Of a stretch of DNA of 64,000 nt, positions 12,501 to 27,500 are shown in pieces. Location of the stretch: contig NC_082611.1 of the NCBI RefSeq assembly GCF_030936135.1, positions 7,145,001 to 7,209,000 of the forward strand, given 5' to 3'. The stretch is from Gavia stellata (taxonomy: Eukaryota; Chordata; Aves; Gaviiformes; Gaviidae). Position numbers and translations under genes: made by a program. The stretch's first letter is position 1. Every line of letters starts with the position of its first letter. The notes beneath the pieces were generated by a model that had not been told where the DNA came from, searched no databases, and saw nothing but the letters and a program-made list of their open reading frames with translations.

Positions 12501-15500
12501 TCTTTGGTACACTTGTTTTTTTGGGAATTTTTCAGTTTTCAAGATAGCATACTTTGGAAAAAACCACAAACATTCACAACAGGCAACAAGCAATGCTGTA
12601 GGATTACACTTGATAACGCATTTTCTGTAGTTCTCCCCATTTCAGTTAACATTCCCAACATCTCTGAAAATCATTAACATTTATATTGACAGTCATGCTC
12701 CACAAAATGCCTATAAAAGGACTCTTTACAGTTTTAGCTGAACTTTTGGGAACTTAAACTCACTCACCGCTTCTGTGATTCCAGAAATCCCTGCATTAGT
12801 CACAGCATTTGTTACTACTTCAGATGTAAGTTTTTGGTTTGTAACAGACATATGGAGAGTAATATTCTTGAGGATCTGCAACTCCAGATCCCGCAGCAAA
12901 GTCTGCAGATCACTTTTGCTCACAAAATTGGATGTAAGCCATTGGAGAAGCGATTCGGGAAAGTCTTCTTGTTGATGACCAAAAAGCATTAGCTTGACAG
13001 ATTCTTTGATCTGGGCATCTACCTAGTAGAAGCCATTAACAATTATAATAGAAGTTATTAGTCTTTATAAACCATTAAGTAATTTTTATACAGATATATA
13101 TATATAGATCTTTCTGTATATACATAGATATCTGTATCTCACAGGCACATGTGAAATCAATACATACGTTCAGTACTACAGAGAAATCTAGCTTTCACAT
13201 GTGTTTTAACTACATTGGAATAACAGACCAGTCAGGTGTGCAGAAGAACATACGGGAAATCCGGATGCTTCATCGGTTTGGTGAACAGACACCTAGCAAA
13301 ACCCCACCAAACTACGCAGTTTACATTAGTGGTCTGACTAACATTTCAGAATAAAAAAAAAGTTGACTGCAGGAGTTCAAAGAAGGCACTGTGGCAGCTC
13401 GAAGGAAAGCAGTGTACTTGTCAGGCCTAGTTAAGCAAGTCGCTTAGTCACTTACTTATGATATGCTTTGATTCCATACACAATAGCTAGATCATATGAG
13501 TGTTATCCCAAGATAGTATTTTAGTCAAAGTTGATAATCCCGTATCAATACTTACTGTTGTATTTTGTTGGCTACATTCTAGTTAGACCTTTTAAAAGGC
13601 TTCAAAAGAACTTAAGCATGTTTTTTTAAAACAACTCTCAAGATCATAAACCTAACTTGCTTTTATGTAAGTTTCTTTTCCACATTTACCATGGGTTAGC
13701 AAAATACAATCGGTAAGAATAGCAAAGTACTATATACAGAACTGCTATTGCATCATACCTTAAATGCAAAAACCCTGCCATTGTACAAGCCAAGGCATAA
13801 ACTCTTGTCCAGTAAAATGTTATGCACTAATGGAAAAATTCACAGTACCACTACATAAAACACTACCTTTCTTTCAGATGAATACTACCCCCACGCTACT
13901 TATTGCGGTGCATTTCAAGAAGTTAGTGAACAAAACCAAGTAGTACCAAATTTTATTGGGACAGTAACAGAAGTTACAGAACTTACTTTTTCATGAATGA
14001 CATCTATTTTCTCGCAACTTGTCTTCACACTTTCCCCAGTTAAAAGCTCCGATTTCATCTGAGACAACTCAAGTTCTAGCTTTTTAACTTTGGAAAGAAG
14101 TTGACTATGTTCATCATCATCTCTGACAAAAACAAGGAATCAATAATTAGGAAAGAGTAGTTTGAATCATTCCATCAAATTCCAAAGGTGTGAGAACGTA
14201 CTTGTCTAGTACAAAGTGCTTTCTTAGTTCAGTTATACACCATGATAGACATTGTGAGCTTGCAGTTCCTTGAAGATGTTGTTTAAGGCATACTTAGGAT
14301 TAATATATTCAAAGCAAAGTATTTTGAAGTTGTGAACAAATCCAACAGTGACGACTTAAGAACATCACCAGGCCGACAAGTTAACAACTCAAACATATAT
14401 AGACTTTTGGGAAATTCAAGGTTTCTGGCAAACCAGTCAAACTTTATTTGCATGAGTTTGCCACTGATTAGAGGGAGTTTCAGGTTACCTTACTTAAACC
14501 AGAATAAGTTTAGAGGCAGGTGTCAAGTTGAGCTGAAGTAGCAGGTCACATATGACAAATATAGATCAGTGTTCAGTGCATGCTATGGAAAAAAGTATCA
14601 GCCATCATTCTAAAGCCATTTTAGATTTAGATCTAATTTAAATGACAATTCAGCAATTAAGTGTTTCTTTTCCTTTTCCCAATGGGGAAACTACTTAATG
14701 AAGTGCTGCAGTTTTTATCCTGGTGTTATACAGTACATGACTAGAGAGTAGTATAGCTGACAAACCAAAAAACAGAGAAGAAAGTTTGAATTTATACAAA
14801 TCAAGAATTTAAATATAAAGTCTATCAAAAGCAGTTACTGTCTACTAAGCAATTTGAGGAAAATTTCTAATGTGTTTATAAGAGGATGAGAAGTCACTCA
14901 TTCTCCTCCACTATATAAACAGTTTTCTCTAGTAAAAATGTAGTTGTAGGACTGCTCACACACAGGAAACAGGCCTTGTGCTGATGTTCAGCATCACAGT
15001 TAAAGTCTACTATAAGACAGAAGTACTCTTGCTGACGACACGAACTCTTAAGGTCAGTTAACTGACACAAAGAAAAGGATTATTATATTTCAAAGAAGAA
15101 CATGTATATCACCATCAGTTAGCATCAAGATTGAAAAAGCAAAATATATTTGAAAAGTGCTTATACCTCATTGTTTTTGCTTTGGCTACATCAAGCTCCT
15201 TCTGGATGTCCTAAAAAATACAAAAGTCAGTTTTGACATATATGAAGAAACACAAGTGATAGAAAGAGGATAAAGAACGTTAAATGAAAATGACACATTT
15301 TAGCACCACCTATACAGGACTGTGTCCCCACACTTACGTTTGTGCCTCTGTATAGTAAGATTTTATTCCAAATAGAACCTGCCTCACTGGTCAAGTGAAT
15401 TTTTCATCTTTGGACTGAAAGCCCCTCCAAGAAGAGGGAGCAAGAACACAAGTTTTGAGACTTAAAGAACTGTAATAGCTAGAGTAAAGCAAACTGGGGA

Positions 15501-18500
15501 TGGGGATAGCCAACAAAAAAGCCATAGTTCGTTTTATCAACGGGTTACAGTTACAGCAAGTTAGCAAAGGTAACTTTCAATACCTTGGATTCAGCAGAGA
15601 GTTTTTCAAGAAGGTCTTCCAGCGTCAGGATGCGCAACTCATGTTCTTGATGTAAAGCCAGGAAGTCAGTCTTAAACAGGGAAGAAAGAGGTGGTGTATT
15701 TTCTTTTGGAGTACAAATAGCATAACTGAGATTTTCTACAAAGCATTTTTTTTTTTAATTTCATTCTGTGAGTGCTTAAGTGACTTATCCTGCAGGTAGC
15801 GTGAGAAATTATAGAATCTGTAATAAAATAAAGGCCTGATTCAGTAGTAGGGGTTGTACACAGGGAAGTTTACCACAAAACCCCTTCTTTGTCACTAGTC
15901 CTTCCTATAGTCCTTGTAGGAAGACAGGATAAATCCAGCTGCTTTTCAGCAATGTAATAGTCTACTTCAGACCACCTATCTGGAATTAATTCTTTGTCAG
16001 CAGTAACAAAGGAGGAACAAATGCCAATGACTCCTCCCTGGCATTTACTACCTATCAGTTAATTCTGTAACAGATAAAGAATCCTAAAGTGAAATCACTA
16101 ATAATCTGCATTATTAAAACAGAATACTTTGATCAATATCAGAAAGTATCAATAACTGACTATCTTACCTTTTCCTCCAGTTTCATATCTTTAAGATGTT
16201 GACCCACCACATTTTTTATTAGCTTCAATGTTTCACTTTTGTCGCTCATCTGGGCAACCTGATCTTGAAGATTATGGAGTAGAAGCATCACTTTGCTATA
16301 TTCTTCATCATGTTGATGGCATCTGTCAGACACGAAGGCCATTTGCTTTTCCAGCTCACTTATACGACCAGAATCAAAGATATTTATGGTATCCTAAGGT
16401 ATAAAGATTTTTTTTTTAATATATAAAAATCAAGACATTTATTTACATTACCCTTATATAGCAAGTAGTTACTGCAAAATATTGAGGACACGGGAGTTAA
16501 GAAGTCTTAAGAGGTATGAAAGCTGTCCCCTAGACCGTTCTCCCTTACCTTTGGAGGTTGCACAGAGTGAAAAGAATCAGCCTGTGGTTCAGGAACACGA
16601 ATAGAGTCATCTATTCTCTGTATTCTATCAATTCTTGTCCAGTTCAAGGAAGGTAATAATGAAATGAAGCCATCAAACCCCCAGAACCATATACCTAGAC
16701 CACAAACAAAAAGCAAAAAGAGTGTTGAAGAGAATTCTCCCTTAAGACTGCTTATATCTACAGATTGTCTTCTTAAGGACAAAAGCTACCTTAAGTTTGC
16801 AAAGCAGATGTCACACAGCTGACAGTACTCCAGTCTAAATAAAAATCAGCATGAGCCAGCTTTGAAATTGTTAAGTCAAGCACTCAAGAATATTAGGGAA
16901 CATCCATCAGTACCACTCACACAGCTGTAAGGCAGACAACTGTGCTTATATATCACAACATAGCCTTAATCTCACACTACTGCTTCCCTGGGACCTAGGT
17001 CTCATTTACTGATTAAGACAAGCCATGCTTACTGAAGGCAGATGTAAATACTGCTTTTTATCTCAATGGAAAATATCTTGCCTTATATCCTACTTACTAC
17101 ACGCTATATTGTGTAATATCTAATAAAAGTTGGAGGAAACTTAGGCTTCCATGGAAACAATCTAGCATTTCACAAAGATCACACTTCTTTTTTGCAGTAT
17201 CTTGGTGAGAATTAGCAGCGTTTTCTACACAGGGTGACTTCTTCCTTTCTTATTCTCCCTAGCACAGAGTATTTTGAATCCCCACTGTAAGTTTCTGAGA
17301 AGCTTCATCTTCTCCCCAAAGTAGCTACAAGTTTTTTAGGACACGCAAAGACATGAAACTGCTTTTCAGAAATGGCCCAGCACTTTCGGTAAATATTGTG
17401 AACTGAGTTTATTTCAAAGTAGACAGCTGGCCAGGAATATTGTCAACTAACCAGTCTAAGTAGCAGTATTTTAAGCAACTGAAGCATGGTCTAGAGAAAA
17501 CGAAAGATTTAGGATGAGTTGGTAAAAGAACTTAACCACACTTTTATGGAGATCAGCAACAATCAAACCAATCAGTATGCGGCCTACTCTTTCTGAGCTC
17601 ATTGCTAATTCTTATGAGGGGAGGTAAAGAAAAAAAAAAAAAGGACTTTGGTACATTTACTTAACCACACTCCCTGTCTAAAGAGCTCTGTGAAATTAAA
17701 TCAAGGGTATTCTTTTCATAGCAAGGGGAAAGCTCACTGACTTGTCAGTACTTTGAAAGCTTGAATTACTGCCCTGTTCACAAACTTGCTCTTTTTTGCT
17801 TCTGCATCTTCTTCACAAACCAAAAGTTCAACTAAAAATGGTATTTTGGAACAGCTGTAGTAAGCATACACTGATTTGAATTATAACGAAACAATTCACG
17901 TACCTAGTAGAAAAAGGAGTGGGATTAGAAACAGTAACAGCTTGTAGATCTTTGGAAGGCATCTAGAGAAAGAGAGAGGAACGTTTACAAGAAACAATGC
18001 ATTTATCATATTTTATTGTTTTCTATTATAACTGGGTAAATAATTTGCTCACAAAACATTTTTCAAAGGATACACACCTTCTTACAAGAAACACCTTGAG
18101 CAAAGACATCAGAGTAACAAGTTGATACCACCCGGTTTTAAGCAACCTGAACATGCCAGAAGCTGCCCTCCCTAGAAGACAAAAAGTTGTAGTGTGAAAC
18201 GTAGTTACTGCAGCACATGTTTAAAGAAACCAAGCAGATGGACATGCAACTGTGGCCAAGAATACTTTGCACAGCAGAGAAATGCATGAGTACAGGCAAC
18301 ACATGCAGCTTATTAACATCTAGATATCACAGGTATGACAGCATTATAACATCAGCTACTCAACAAGCCCAAAAGCCATGCAAAAAAGATGAAATGCTCA
18401 TTTGTTATATCAATACTATCTTGACAAAAATTCAGTATTAATGTTTGAATCCAAGTTACCACGCACTTAAGACCTCAGTATGTTTCAAGAAATGCACAGG

Positions 18501-21500
18501 TTAACAGCATTGGTTTTTGTTAAGAGGAATACCATGATAGGAAGTGACTACCAAACCAAACACACCCCATTATTCTAGACACCCCATATTCTGTGCTATT
18601 CACACACTCATTCCCTCATGAAACAGTCTGGTTAGTCTCTCATTATGCCTGTGAACAGAAATATACCCTCTCATTAAGCATGTTTTGGTCAATAAAGAAA
18701 GTAGAGTAGCATGTGCATTTCAAGATACAAAAGCTACAGCATAAGCATAGTTGAACTAGTGTAAGCCACATACTGCAGATTCCTAGTTTGTCAAAAGGAA
18801 CAGGCAACGCACACACACACACAGATTAGGATAGTAACCTGGAGAAAGGATGGCCAGCCAAAGTAGAGACAAGACCTTCTGAGACACAAGCCATCCTGTT
18901 GTTCCCACTGTTCGCAACACGTGAAGCATAAAGTAACCTAGATTATAACAAATTAACTCTATGTGATAACATACATAAATGAGCTAAAGGTTCTTTCGCA
19001 GTACATGCAGTAAAACAGACTCAATCCCCTGCCCATTACATGTTCTGCGTAATTTTAAACCATACCTTTCAGTAGTCTACAAACTTTGTTCTTCACTATT
19101 TAAAAGCAAAGCAAGCCAATAATAAATATGAAGCCAAGTAAAACCAAGGCAATTTAGGAACAGAATTCTCAGATAGACAGAATGATCAACAGCATCTGTG
19201 TAGTTAGACTATCACTTTTCCAAAATCAACAAGTTTTACATTTTGTAGCATGGCCTTGTTAGATAAACATGCCAAGTATAACAGATAATAGCAAAAAAAG
19301 TACTACCATAAAAACAAGTTTTAAGCATGCCGTTACTTTAAAAGCATCTTATTTGTTCTGAATTATACATTTTGTTATCTAGCTTCATGTGTAGAACAGG
19401 GAACAATTAAAAATTTTAAATCCTAGTGAAAGACTTGAATAATCATGTCTAAGAAATAGTGATAAATAATAGAAAATATTCCCTACTGAAAGTTACAAGC
19501 AGTAAATTTTAATTAAATTGAGTGTACCCAAGGATCTTCAGTATGTCAGTTTTGAGTCTCAAAAAACCAAAACCAACAACAAAAAAAAAACAACCCCCAA
19601 AGAACAATGCATTATAACAAAACGCTGTAACTTAAAGCTCACCGAAGCCAACAGTTACTACATCCAAGACTAGGATTGCTCGTTCTACAGAACAAACTAC
19701 GTAGTATACATTTAGAAAATAATCCTACTTTTTCAGATTAGCAGATATGACTGGGTTAATCTGAGGGATTATAGATATACCAACCCAATATTTTGCAAAG
19801 CATTTAGGTGACTGCAGTGTCTCAAATCATTTTCTTTTGCTGAATAAAGAGCACTCAACAGATTCTTGAAGCCTCTGTCATTCAAGCTAGGGAACGCTCA
19901 TCTCACAGGGAAGATTCTATCCCTATATAAAAGATTCCTGTAAAAATTGACTATCACTAGAACAAAAATAAAATGTTAAAAACCCTTTATTCAAATAATC
20001 TGCATACCAATACCTCATACCTTGCTTTCATTTAAAGGCAGCTTTTCAACCTATCAAGAGTACAGACTTTCCCAAAGTGCAATAAATTAACAATCTGACT
20101 TGTTCTTTCTAACATACAAAGGTGTGTGCTGTCCCTACACCTTGTTTTTACTAACAGGTAAGCAGTCTGCCAAGCTTGTACAAAAGCCAGTATCAGAGCA
20201 AGAAGTCAAACAGGAAAGGTGTTAAGTAAATTAATTTTCTAGATACTTTTTTAATCTACTTTGATAGATGAAGGTAAAAAAAGAAACACAAAAAACAATA
20301 TGAAAGATTAATGCTGAGATTGCGATGCAAAATAAAAGCAAAAGAAAAAGAGTCCAAGTCAACCTGCATAAGAAAAGGTGTGCCAAATGGTCCTTGCTAC
20401 CCTTTTAGCCCATGAGGATTGCATGTGGTCTGTGGTGTGTATTTCAAGATGTTTCTTCCCCTTACAGTCATCACCTGTTGGTTGTGGTAACAGTCGATTA
20501 ATGGGACAAAGCCAGGATCAAATCAAGATTGTTACAAGATTATTTGAACAAGTCTATTTCATAATATCAGTTATCAAACCAAAAACTGCTAAGCAAACTT
20601 CAGTGGAGTAAAACTTGCTGGGGGAAATACTACAGTACACCAGGCAGTCACCGTTCTCCCCCCTACATCTAAGTTGCAAACCAAACATTTACTTTGTAGC
20701 TTCCAGAGTCATAGGGCATCTGACATTACTATTATAGCAACAAACTGGTGTACAGCCCAAGGCTAAAAAGACGACAGTCATCATTATACTTACATATTGA
20801 TTCCTCATTTACACCAAGATGGCTATCTTCTCTGTAAAACTCCTTTACATTCATGCTTCCACAGTAGTCTGAGTGAGCTGCAACACATTCAAAAAGCATA
20901 TATGGAATGTAACCCTCAAGTTCAAAGCCTTTCAGATATGCACATTTTAGCTGTCGTATATACAGATTTTAGCTAAACTGGCTTGGTTCCCTATTAAAGC
21001 CAGCTTACCCACAGGAAACCTGAAAAACGATCAAGGAAGAAGCCTATTCTGTGCAATCTTATTTTTTCTTCTTTAAGAGGGAGCCTTTTGGTTGAAAAAT
21101 CTTCCTGCTTCTTTTCAGATAGCAAAGTTAGTAAAAAAAAATCATAAGTAATAACTCAGCAAATCCTGAGTCCCTATTCCCATCATTCTGTCAAACGGGC
21201 CAACTGTTACAACTTTGTATTGATTTTATCAGAGATCTTAAAAGACTGAGAATAGAGCATTAGCAAGTTAAGACAGTGAGGCAGAGACAACGGGAAAGAA
21301 CAAAGTTTAATTCACACAAAAAAATCAGTTACCTTCTGCCTATGGCAATTTAACTTCACTCGTAGAGCATGTATTATAAAAGAGAAAGCACCAAAGAAGA
21401 ATCGAACATTTTAAGGAAAACAAGATATGCTTTAGAGTAGTGCAGAGTGATGATGGCAGCTTTAGTTTTGCAAGACAGACCTAACGAAGCTTTAAGTGCA

Positions 21501-24500
21501 CAGTGGACTTAAGGGTAACAAGATAGTCCAAACCTAATGCCATTGAAAAATAGGATTTGACACTATCACACCAGGTTTTTTTAAAATCAACTTAAGTTTC
21601 TCAATTTAAACATTGCCTTCTACCATTTTCTAGTAAAAATCAACATGTGACTCGTAAGTGTAACACAGATTTCACATATGTGAATCCTGATACTTCCAAA
21701 ACAGAGGAAAAGTATGAAAAGGGTAGCACAACTGAGATAATTAAATAACAAGAATAAAAAAAGGTAGAAAGACAGGAGCCAGCCAAAAGACTATATAAAA
21801 AGAACACCATAGTGCCAAAATGAAGCCCGTAAGAAAAAAAAAACCACACCCCAACACACACACTCTGGCTTTGTGTGGAGACCAGAGAAGACAACTGAAA
21901 AGGTACCTTTAAATTCATAACCCAGCTTCAGCAAAACCATTTGAAATAGTTGCACTAATAGTGATGCAAAAGATGCTGCAGCATGTTTGACCAATCGGAG
22001 AATCTTACTCATGTAGAAATAGGTTCCTCCTATTGAAAAAAACAGTGTGAATACGAATTATTCACCTACGTAAAGATGTACTTCTATTTCTGGTGACTGT
22101 TAGCTTGTGGAAGAGCAAGGACGAAGCATGGAAAGCCTTTGTGTAGCCAGGAGTATGAACTTAGGCAAGCGTGGTTTGAAGAGTCTGGATGCATTAGATA
22201 TTACAGCAAAGCTTTTGTAAGAACTATGCATCCTAAGGAAAATGCCTTCTAGACAGAACGTATGGCTTCAGCAAGAATATATTATCTTCGTGAGAATTAA
22301 GAACTCTGAGTAGTAATGAATTCCTTGCTTACAGAAATCAAGATTTCTCAATGATGTGAGCTGTTGATACCGATTTTGTGGGTCACAGCTCCAAAGAGAC
22401 AAACTACATTCTTATTTTCAATTTGAAAGGGTGGGGACTTCCAATCTTCTTCTCTGCCTTTACATTGGAGGAAGTTACTGCAGTGGTCTGCCTCAAGTGC
22501 TAGAGGCACACACTTCTTCAGAGCCATAGGAACAAAGCCATAGTTCACCATACTGCTGCTTTCCCAGCATCAGCCACATTCCAAAAACCTGCCGTGATTG
22601 TGTGCCTCTTCCCCCATCCTCCCCAAGTTTAACCCAAACTACTGGATTAAAGTTCAAAGGACTGTACAAAGAGGAGTTCCTTGTAAAATTCTCCTGTGTG
22701 AATACAAACTCAGGAGCACAGAAAACAGTTTTCATACAGTGTCACTTTCAGTTCACTACACACTAAGCCAACAGAATTCCTACCTGTGCCTCAAAGCATT
22801 TAAAGTCACACATTATAGTCCAAATAGACTGATTTCTTGCTACTGAAAACATACTTCATTCAAGAATAATACACCTACAGAATCCCCAAATTGGTTCCTT
22901 TCTAATTCAAGGCCACTCAAGAAACAACTTCTTCATGGTAACTGAGGACTACCAACAATCAAGAAATTCAAGATGCTATGCAAGAGGCAGGCAGACACAG
23001 TCAAGACACCAAGGACAACCATCCTTAGAATGGAGATTGCGTTGGAAAGGCAGAACCTTATTTACAGCAGATTCATTTGTTTTTCGAGCTTTAGGAATGT
23101 AGTCACTAGGAAGTCTATTTGGAATCAGTTTTTCCCTTTGGAGTTCAATTTTTCAAGTAGTTGAGGTTTAGTTTCTAAACCCACTCTAATAAGCTGCAAG
23201 GTTAAATGAGGAGGAAAAAAACCAAAGCAGAAAGTACGAAGGTATGTCTCAGATTTCTTGGATAACAGAAGTATTGCAAAAGTAACAATTCTGCCCAATC
23301 TTAAAAGTTCAAGAAAAAAACAACCAGATTGCATAGAAAAGCTTGCTACCCAAAAGCCCTGACCAAAAACCTCGTAAACAGATACATATAGATCTGATAC
23401 CAGATTAGGAGACTCCTATGATCAGTGCTGGTTGGAACAGTCCATTTTGTTCCAAATCAGTTTGCAAATTAACTCATTAAGATACCATGGCATTTGCATT
23501 TAGAAGTTTTTTCATTCCTACAGCAGCACTGAAAAAAGTTGATAGTTATGTATCAGAAGCTGCAAGTACATAAAGTTTCGACTGATACAGAAAAAGGTAT
23601 ATAAGATGATCTCTAGAATTTAGTTATTGGTAAACGTAGCAGGTAATAAAAGCGCTTAAATAACACTACATGGAAAATGCATCAACTAAACAGTATACCA
23701 TTCTGCTATCCAGATAAAACACAAACAGAAAGTTAACTTACTAGATGCATGTTTCTGGCTCCTATCCCTAGAGTAAATTCTGGAAGATGGCACATGAGAA
23801 GCTGAGTATGCTGTAAGAACCTCCTTCCGTTCAGAAAGCATGCTGCAGTCACTGCAAGTGTAGCCATTGATCATTGTGGTCTGCGTTTCTCCTGTTGCTA
23901 TATCACCATTTCCCTGTGTCAGTGTAGTATCACTACCTAGCAAACCAAGAGTAAAATGTTTAGTGCACTGACATCAGTACTGCCACCACTAGTTAACATT
24001 AAATAGAATGCATGTGGAAGGAAAAGGAAAGTGTAGTTACCTTTAGGGTCGCCTTCATCATCAAGACCTTCAAAAGAAAAAAAAATAAATTTGATCCCAA
24101 ATATAAGGGAGTCCTGTAATCAACTACGATATCTGACATGAATTCAAATTAAAAGTCTCACTAATGTTACGACTGCAAAGAAAAGCTACTTTATGATTAG
24201 TATTTAACATTTTGCAGTCCACCACATGAATAAACCGTATATTCAGACATTAATGTAGTAGGGTAACAGTTAGTGAAAAGCATTCTACCACAGAAGCAGC
24301 AGACAAAATAGTATGAATGACAACTACACCTTTTCTTAGCTCCCATGTGACTTTAAAGCAGCTAATTACAAGCTTAGGCAGTTTCTGTTGCTTGGTAACT
24401 ACTTTGGTACTACTGTATTTTAAGATCCTATTTTAAGAGCCAGGTAATCTAAAGTTTAGAATGCATTCTGCTAAGATCAAAACAATTCTTTACATTAGGA

Positions 24501-27500
24501 CTCTGGAAAGGTCACAAGCATACTGACTAGAAACAAATGGTCTGAGTTGGGATATATAGTAAGTTGTTCAACTTCTCCTATACAACACTTTATGTAGACA
24601 ACTCCCACATTTTCCTTTTCAGTGAAGAAAGTAAGTTCCAGAAAAGTATACTTGTATATACTTGCAAAACCAAACCAGCCAGCCACACACAAAAACCCTC
24701 TCGGGAAATCCTGAGATGCCACTAATTTGAAACTTTCAGATTAAGGTATGTTAAGTTGAAACACACTTCTGCCTATAAACAAACACGAAAATGCTCTTCC
24801 TTTGACTTTTCAAAGACAAGTTACATGTTTACCATTCTTTAAATACAGTACTCCACGCACATTCTGAAGAAAATAGTAAGAGATCATTACATCCATACAA
24901 TCTATGGTACTGCATCACAAAATTGTGTATGTTTGCCTGGCATATTAACTTGACTGTGCAACATGTCCTGATGTTGACTATGCCAGTAAATCAAGTTTAC
25001 ACACTAGACTCTGAATTTCCAGTAGGCATCTTAACAGACATCTACAGCAAAAGTGTAAGTACGTGCACATGTTTGGGGTAGGATGGAAAAATGGGTGTGG
25101 AAAAGAGGGAAGATATGGACATACATTTATATTTATACACAGGAAACCACAAGCAGTTTTCACAGTTTGATATGAGCAATAGCAATCATTGCCTACCCCA
25201 GAAATGATCAACTTCTGTCTGCTCTCGAATCAAAGATTCATTCAATACAGTGGATACCATTGATGCATCACTGGCATGGCTATTGAAACTGCTTTGGCTA
25301 AAAATGGAAGAGGTGGATAGATTATTCCTTGGCGTGTGTCTTACACTGCCAGATTGTTTATTCATACTTTTGCGTTGCTTCACCATCCTAGGAGACAAAG
25401 CAAAGACAAATAAGACATAGCATTAAAGATGCAAATTTCTGTTAGCCTCTCATTTTATTAAAGGAATAAACAGTCAAGGTATTTCAACACTGATGTGACT
25501 AGACAGCTCAAATCAGGTTTAAAGAAATCCTCACCTTCAAGCACCTATACTTTTACAAAGACTTCACTGCAAGCCACATACTGCACATAATTTTTGAAGT
25601 ATGGCAGTAAACACTGAGGTCAAAGAATAAAACAGTGGGTAACCTATGTTTGTACTATTGTTTTCAAAGAGGAAGTCTCAAGACTCCAACCAATAAATTA
25701 ACTTGTGATGATAAAAGATGCTTACTTAGAAGACTGTTCTCTGAAGGACATGTTTCCGGCATAAGAGCTGTCATGAAGGGTATCATTCCGTGCATCATCT
25801 GATTTATTAAATCCTGCAGCAGCTAACCGTAAACTACGCCGTGACATTCTTGGTGAATCAAATACTGGATCTATCTTGTTTTCGGTCTCAAAATCCAAAG
25901 CAGATGAAGAATAACTTGAACTGCAGCAAAATAAGAACAGCAAAGTTACCAGGTTTAAGAGAAAATTCCCCTAGTAACAAACACACCCTTCAAGCTAGTC
26001 AAAGTTTCCATTAAAAGCAGCTTATCCATGGTTATGAAGCAATTCCCACAAGATACGCCAAGTAACCCAAATAATTCAGCAGCATCTAGATTTTCAAGGT
26101 TGTCTCAAGCAATTCATACTAAAAGTTTAACAACTGAAAGCAAATCACAGTTAGAAAGAAACAACCACCACGGAGACCATGTCTGAAATTTAGCCAGAGC
26201 AAGCATTCGTTACACAGCCTAGTTCTTTTGGAACCAATTTGAGAGGAAGCCATTCATGACGCAGTTTCTTCACCACACCTAGCAGCAAATTAAAAATCAT
26301 GATGCACTCTAAGTTGCAAGGTAAAGATTCATTTTTAGTCAAAGGCTTTTTCTTTTTAATTTTTTTTGTTTGCCAATTCCTTGTTTTGAGAACCAAAGAT
26401 CCATATGCCACACTACTCTGAATTTCCACCTCCCAACAAGGAGGAACTTCCTCCCTTTATGATACTTAAAGGCTTTCCCACTTTAGCTACATTAATTTAA
26501 TTACCAATCCTTTTAAAAAAGTAGTTTTAAAAGATTTCTTAATTTAATGCAAATCATTAGAAATATTTAACTCTAAACAAATAAAAAAATGTTTAGAGTC
26601 TTTCATCTGTTTTTCTCCGTTTTATCCTACAGAGGCAAGTTGATATGTAGACGAGCTTTGCATCATTACCCCAGGAACTCTACTCCACACTTTTACACTT
26701 GATTCTCTCAGAACCTCCATGAAAACTTACAATGAAGATAAAGCAGCCACACAAGGCAAACACAAACAGATTAAACAGAGGAGTCAGTAAGAAACACGTT
26801 TACTAAAATAGAAGTTTAGCCTAAAGCAGAATACTCATACTTACAATCAAAGGAAACATTCAGTTATGTAGTTGAGCAGAGCTTGTTGTTACAGGGTATT
26901 GCGCAGCAGGAGGCGAGGTCCTAGAACCACTCAGCACTGTGACCCCAAGTATCTAAACACTAAGTGTCTAGGCCAGCTTCCTTAAGGAGCCTATCCCCTC
27001 TTGGGCCACAGGGATATACAGAGCTGTAACAGCAGTTACTTCAATATTCCTGGGTTTTTGTTTTGTGTTTTTTTTTTTTTTAAAAAAGAAGAGCTGAGCA
27101 AGGCATTGTTAACAAAAGCAGCTCCCTTCTCTCCAAAAATCCCAAACAAAACCAAGCAAGCAAATTAGGTCTGAATGAATAGATTCTACTGTGCAATCTG
27201 TACTTGAAATGGAAGCTTTCCTTTTAAAAAATACATACAAACAGCTACTATAAAATATATTTGTGCAAAAACAATTTAATGGAGATAATTTTCTTACACA
27301 ATCATTAAAGACCCCAGAACATTACAAAGCAGTAATATGATATGTATTGTAGAATCATAGAACTGTTTAGGTTGGAAAAGACCTTTAAGATCATCAAGTC
27401 CAGCCATTAACTTAACGCTGCCAAGTCCACCACTAACCCATGTCCCCAGGTACCACATCTACACATCTTTTAAATACCTCCAGGGATGGTGACTCCAGCA

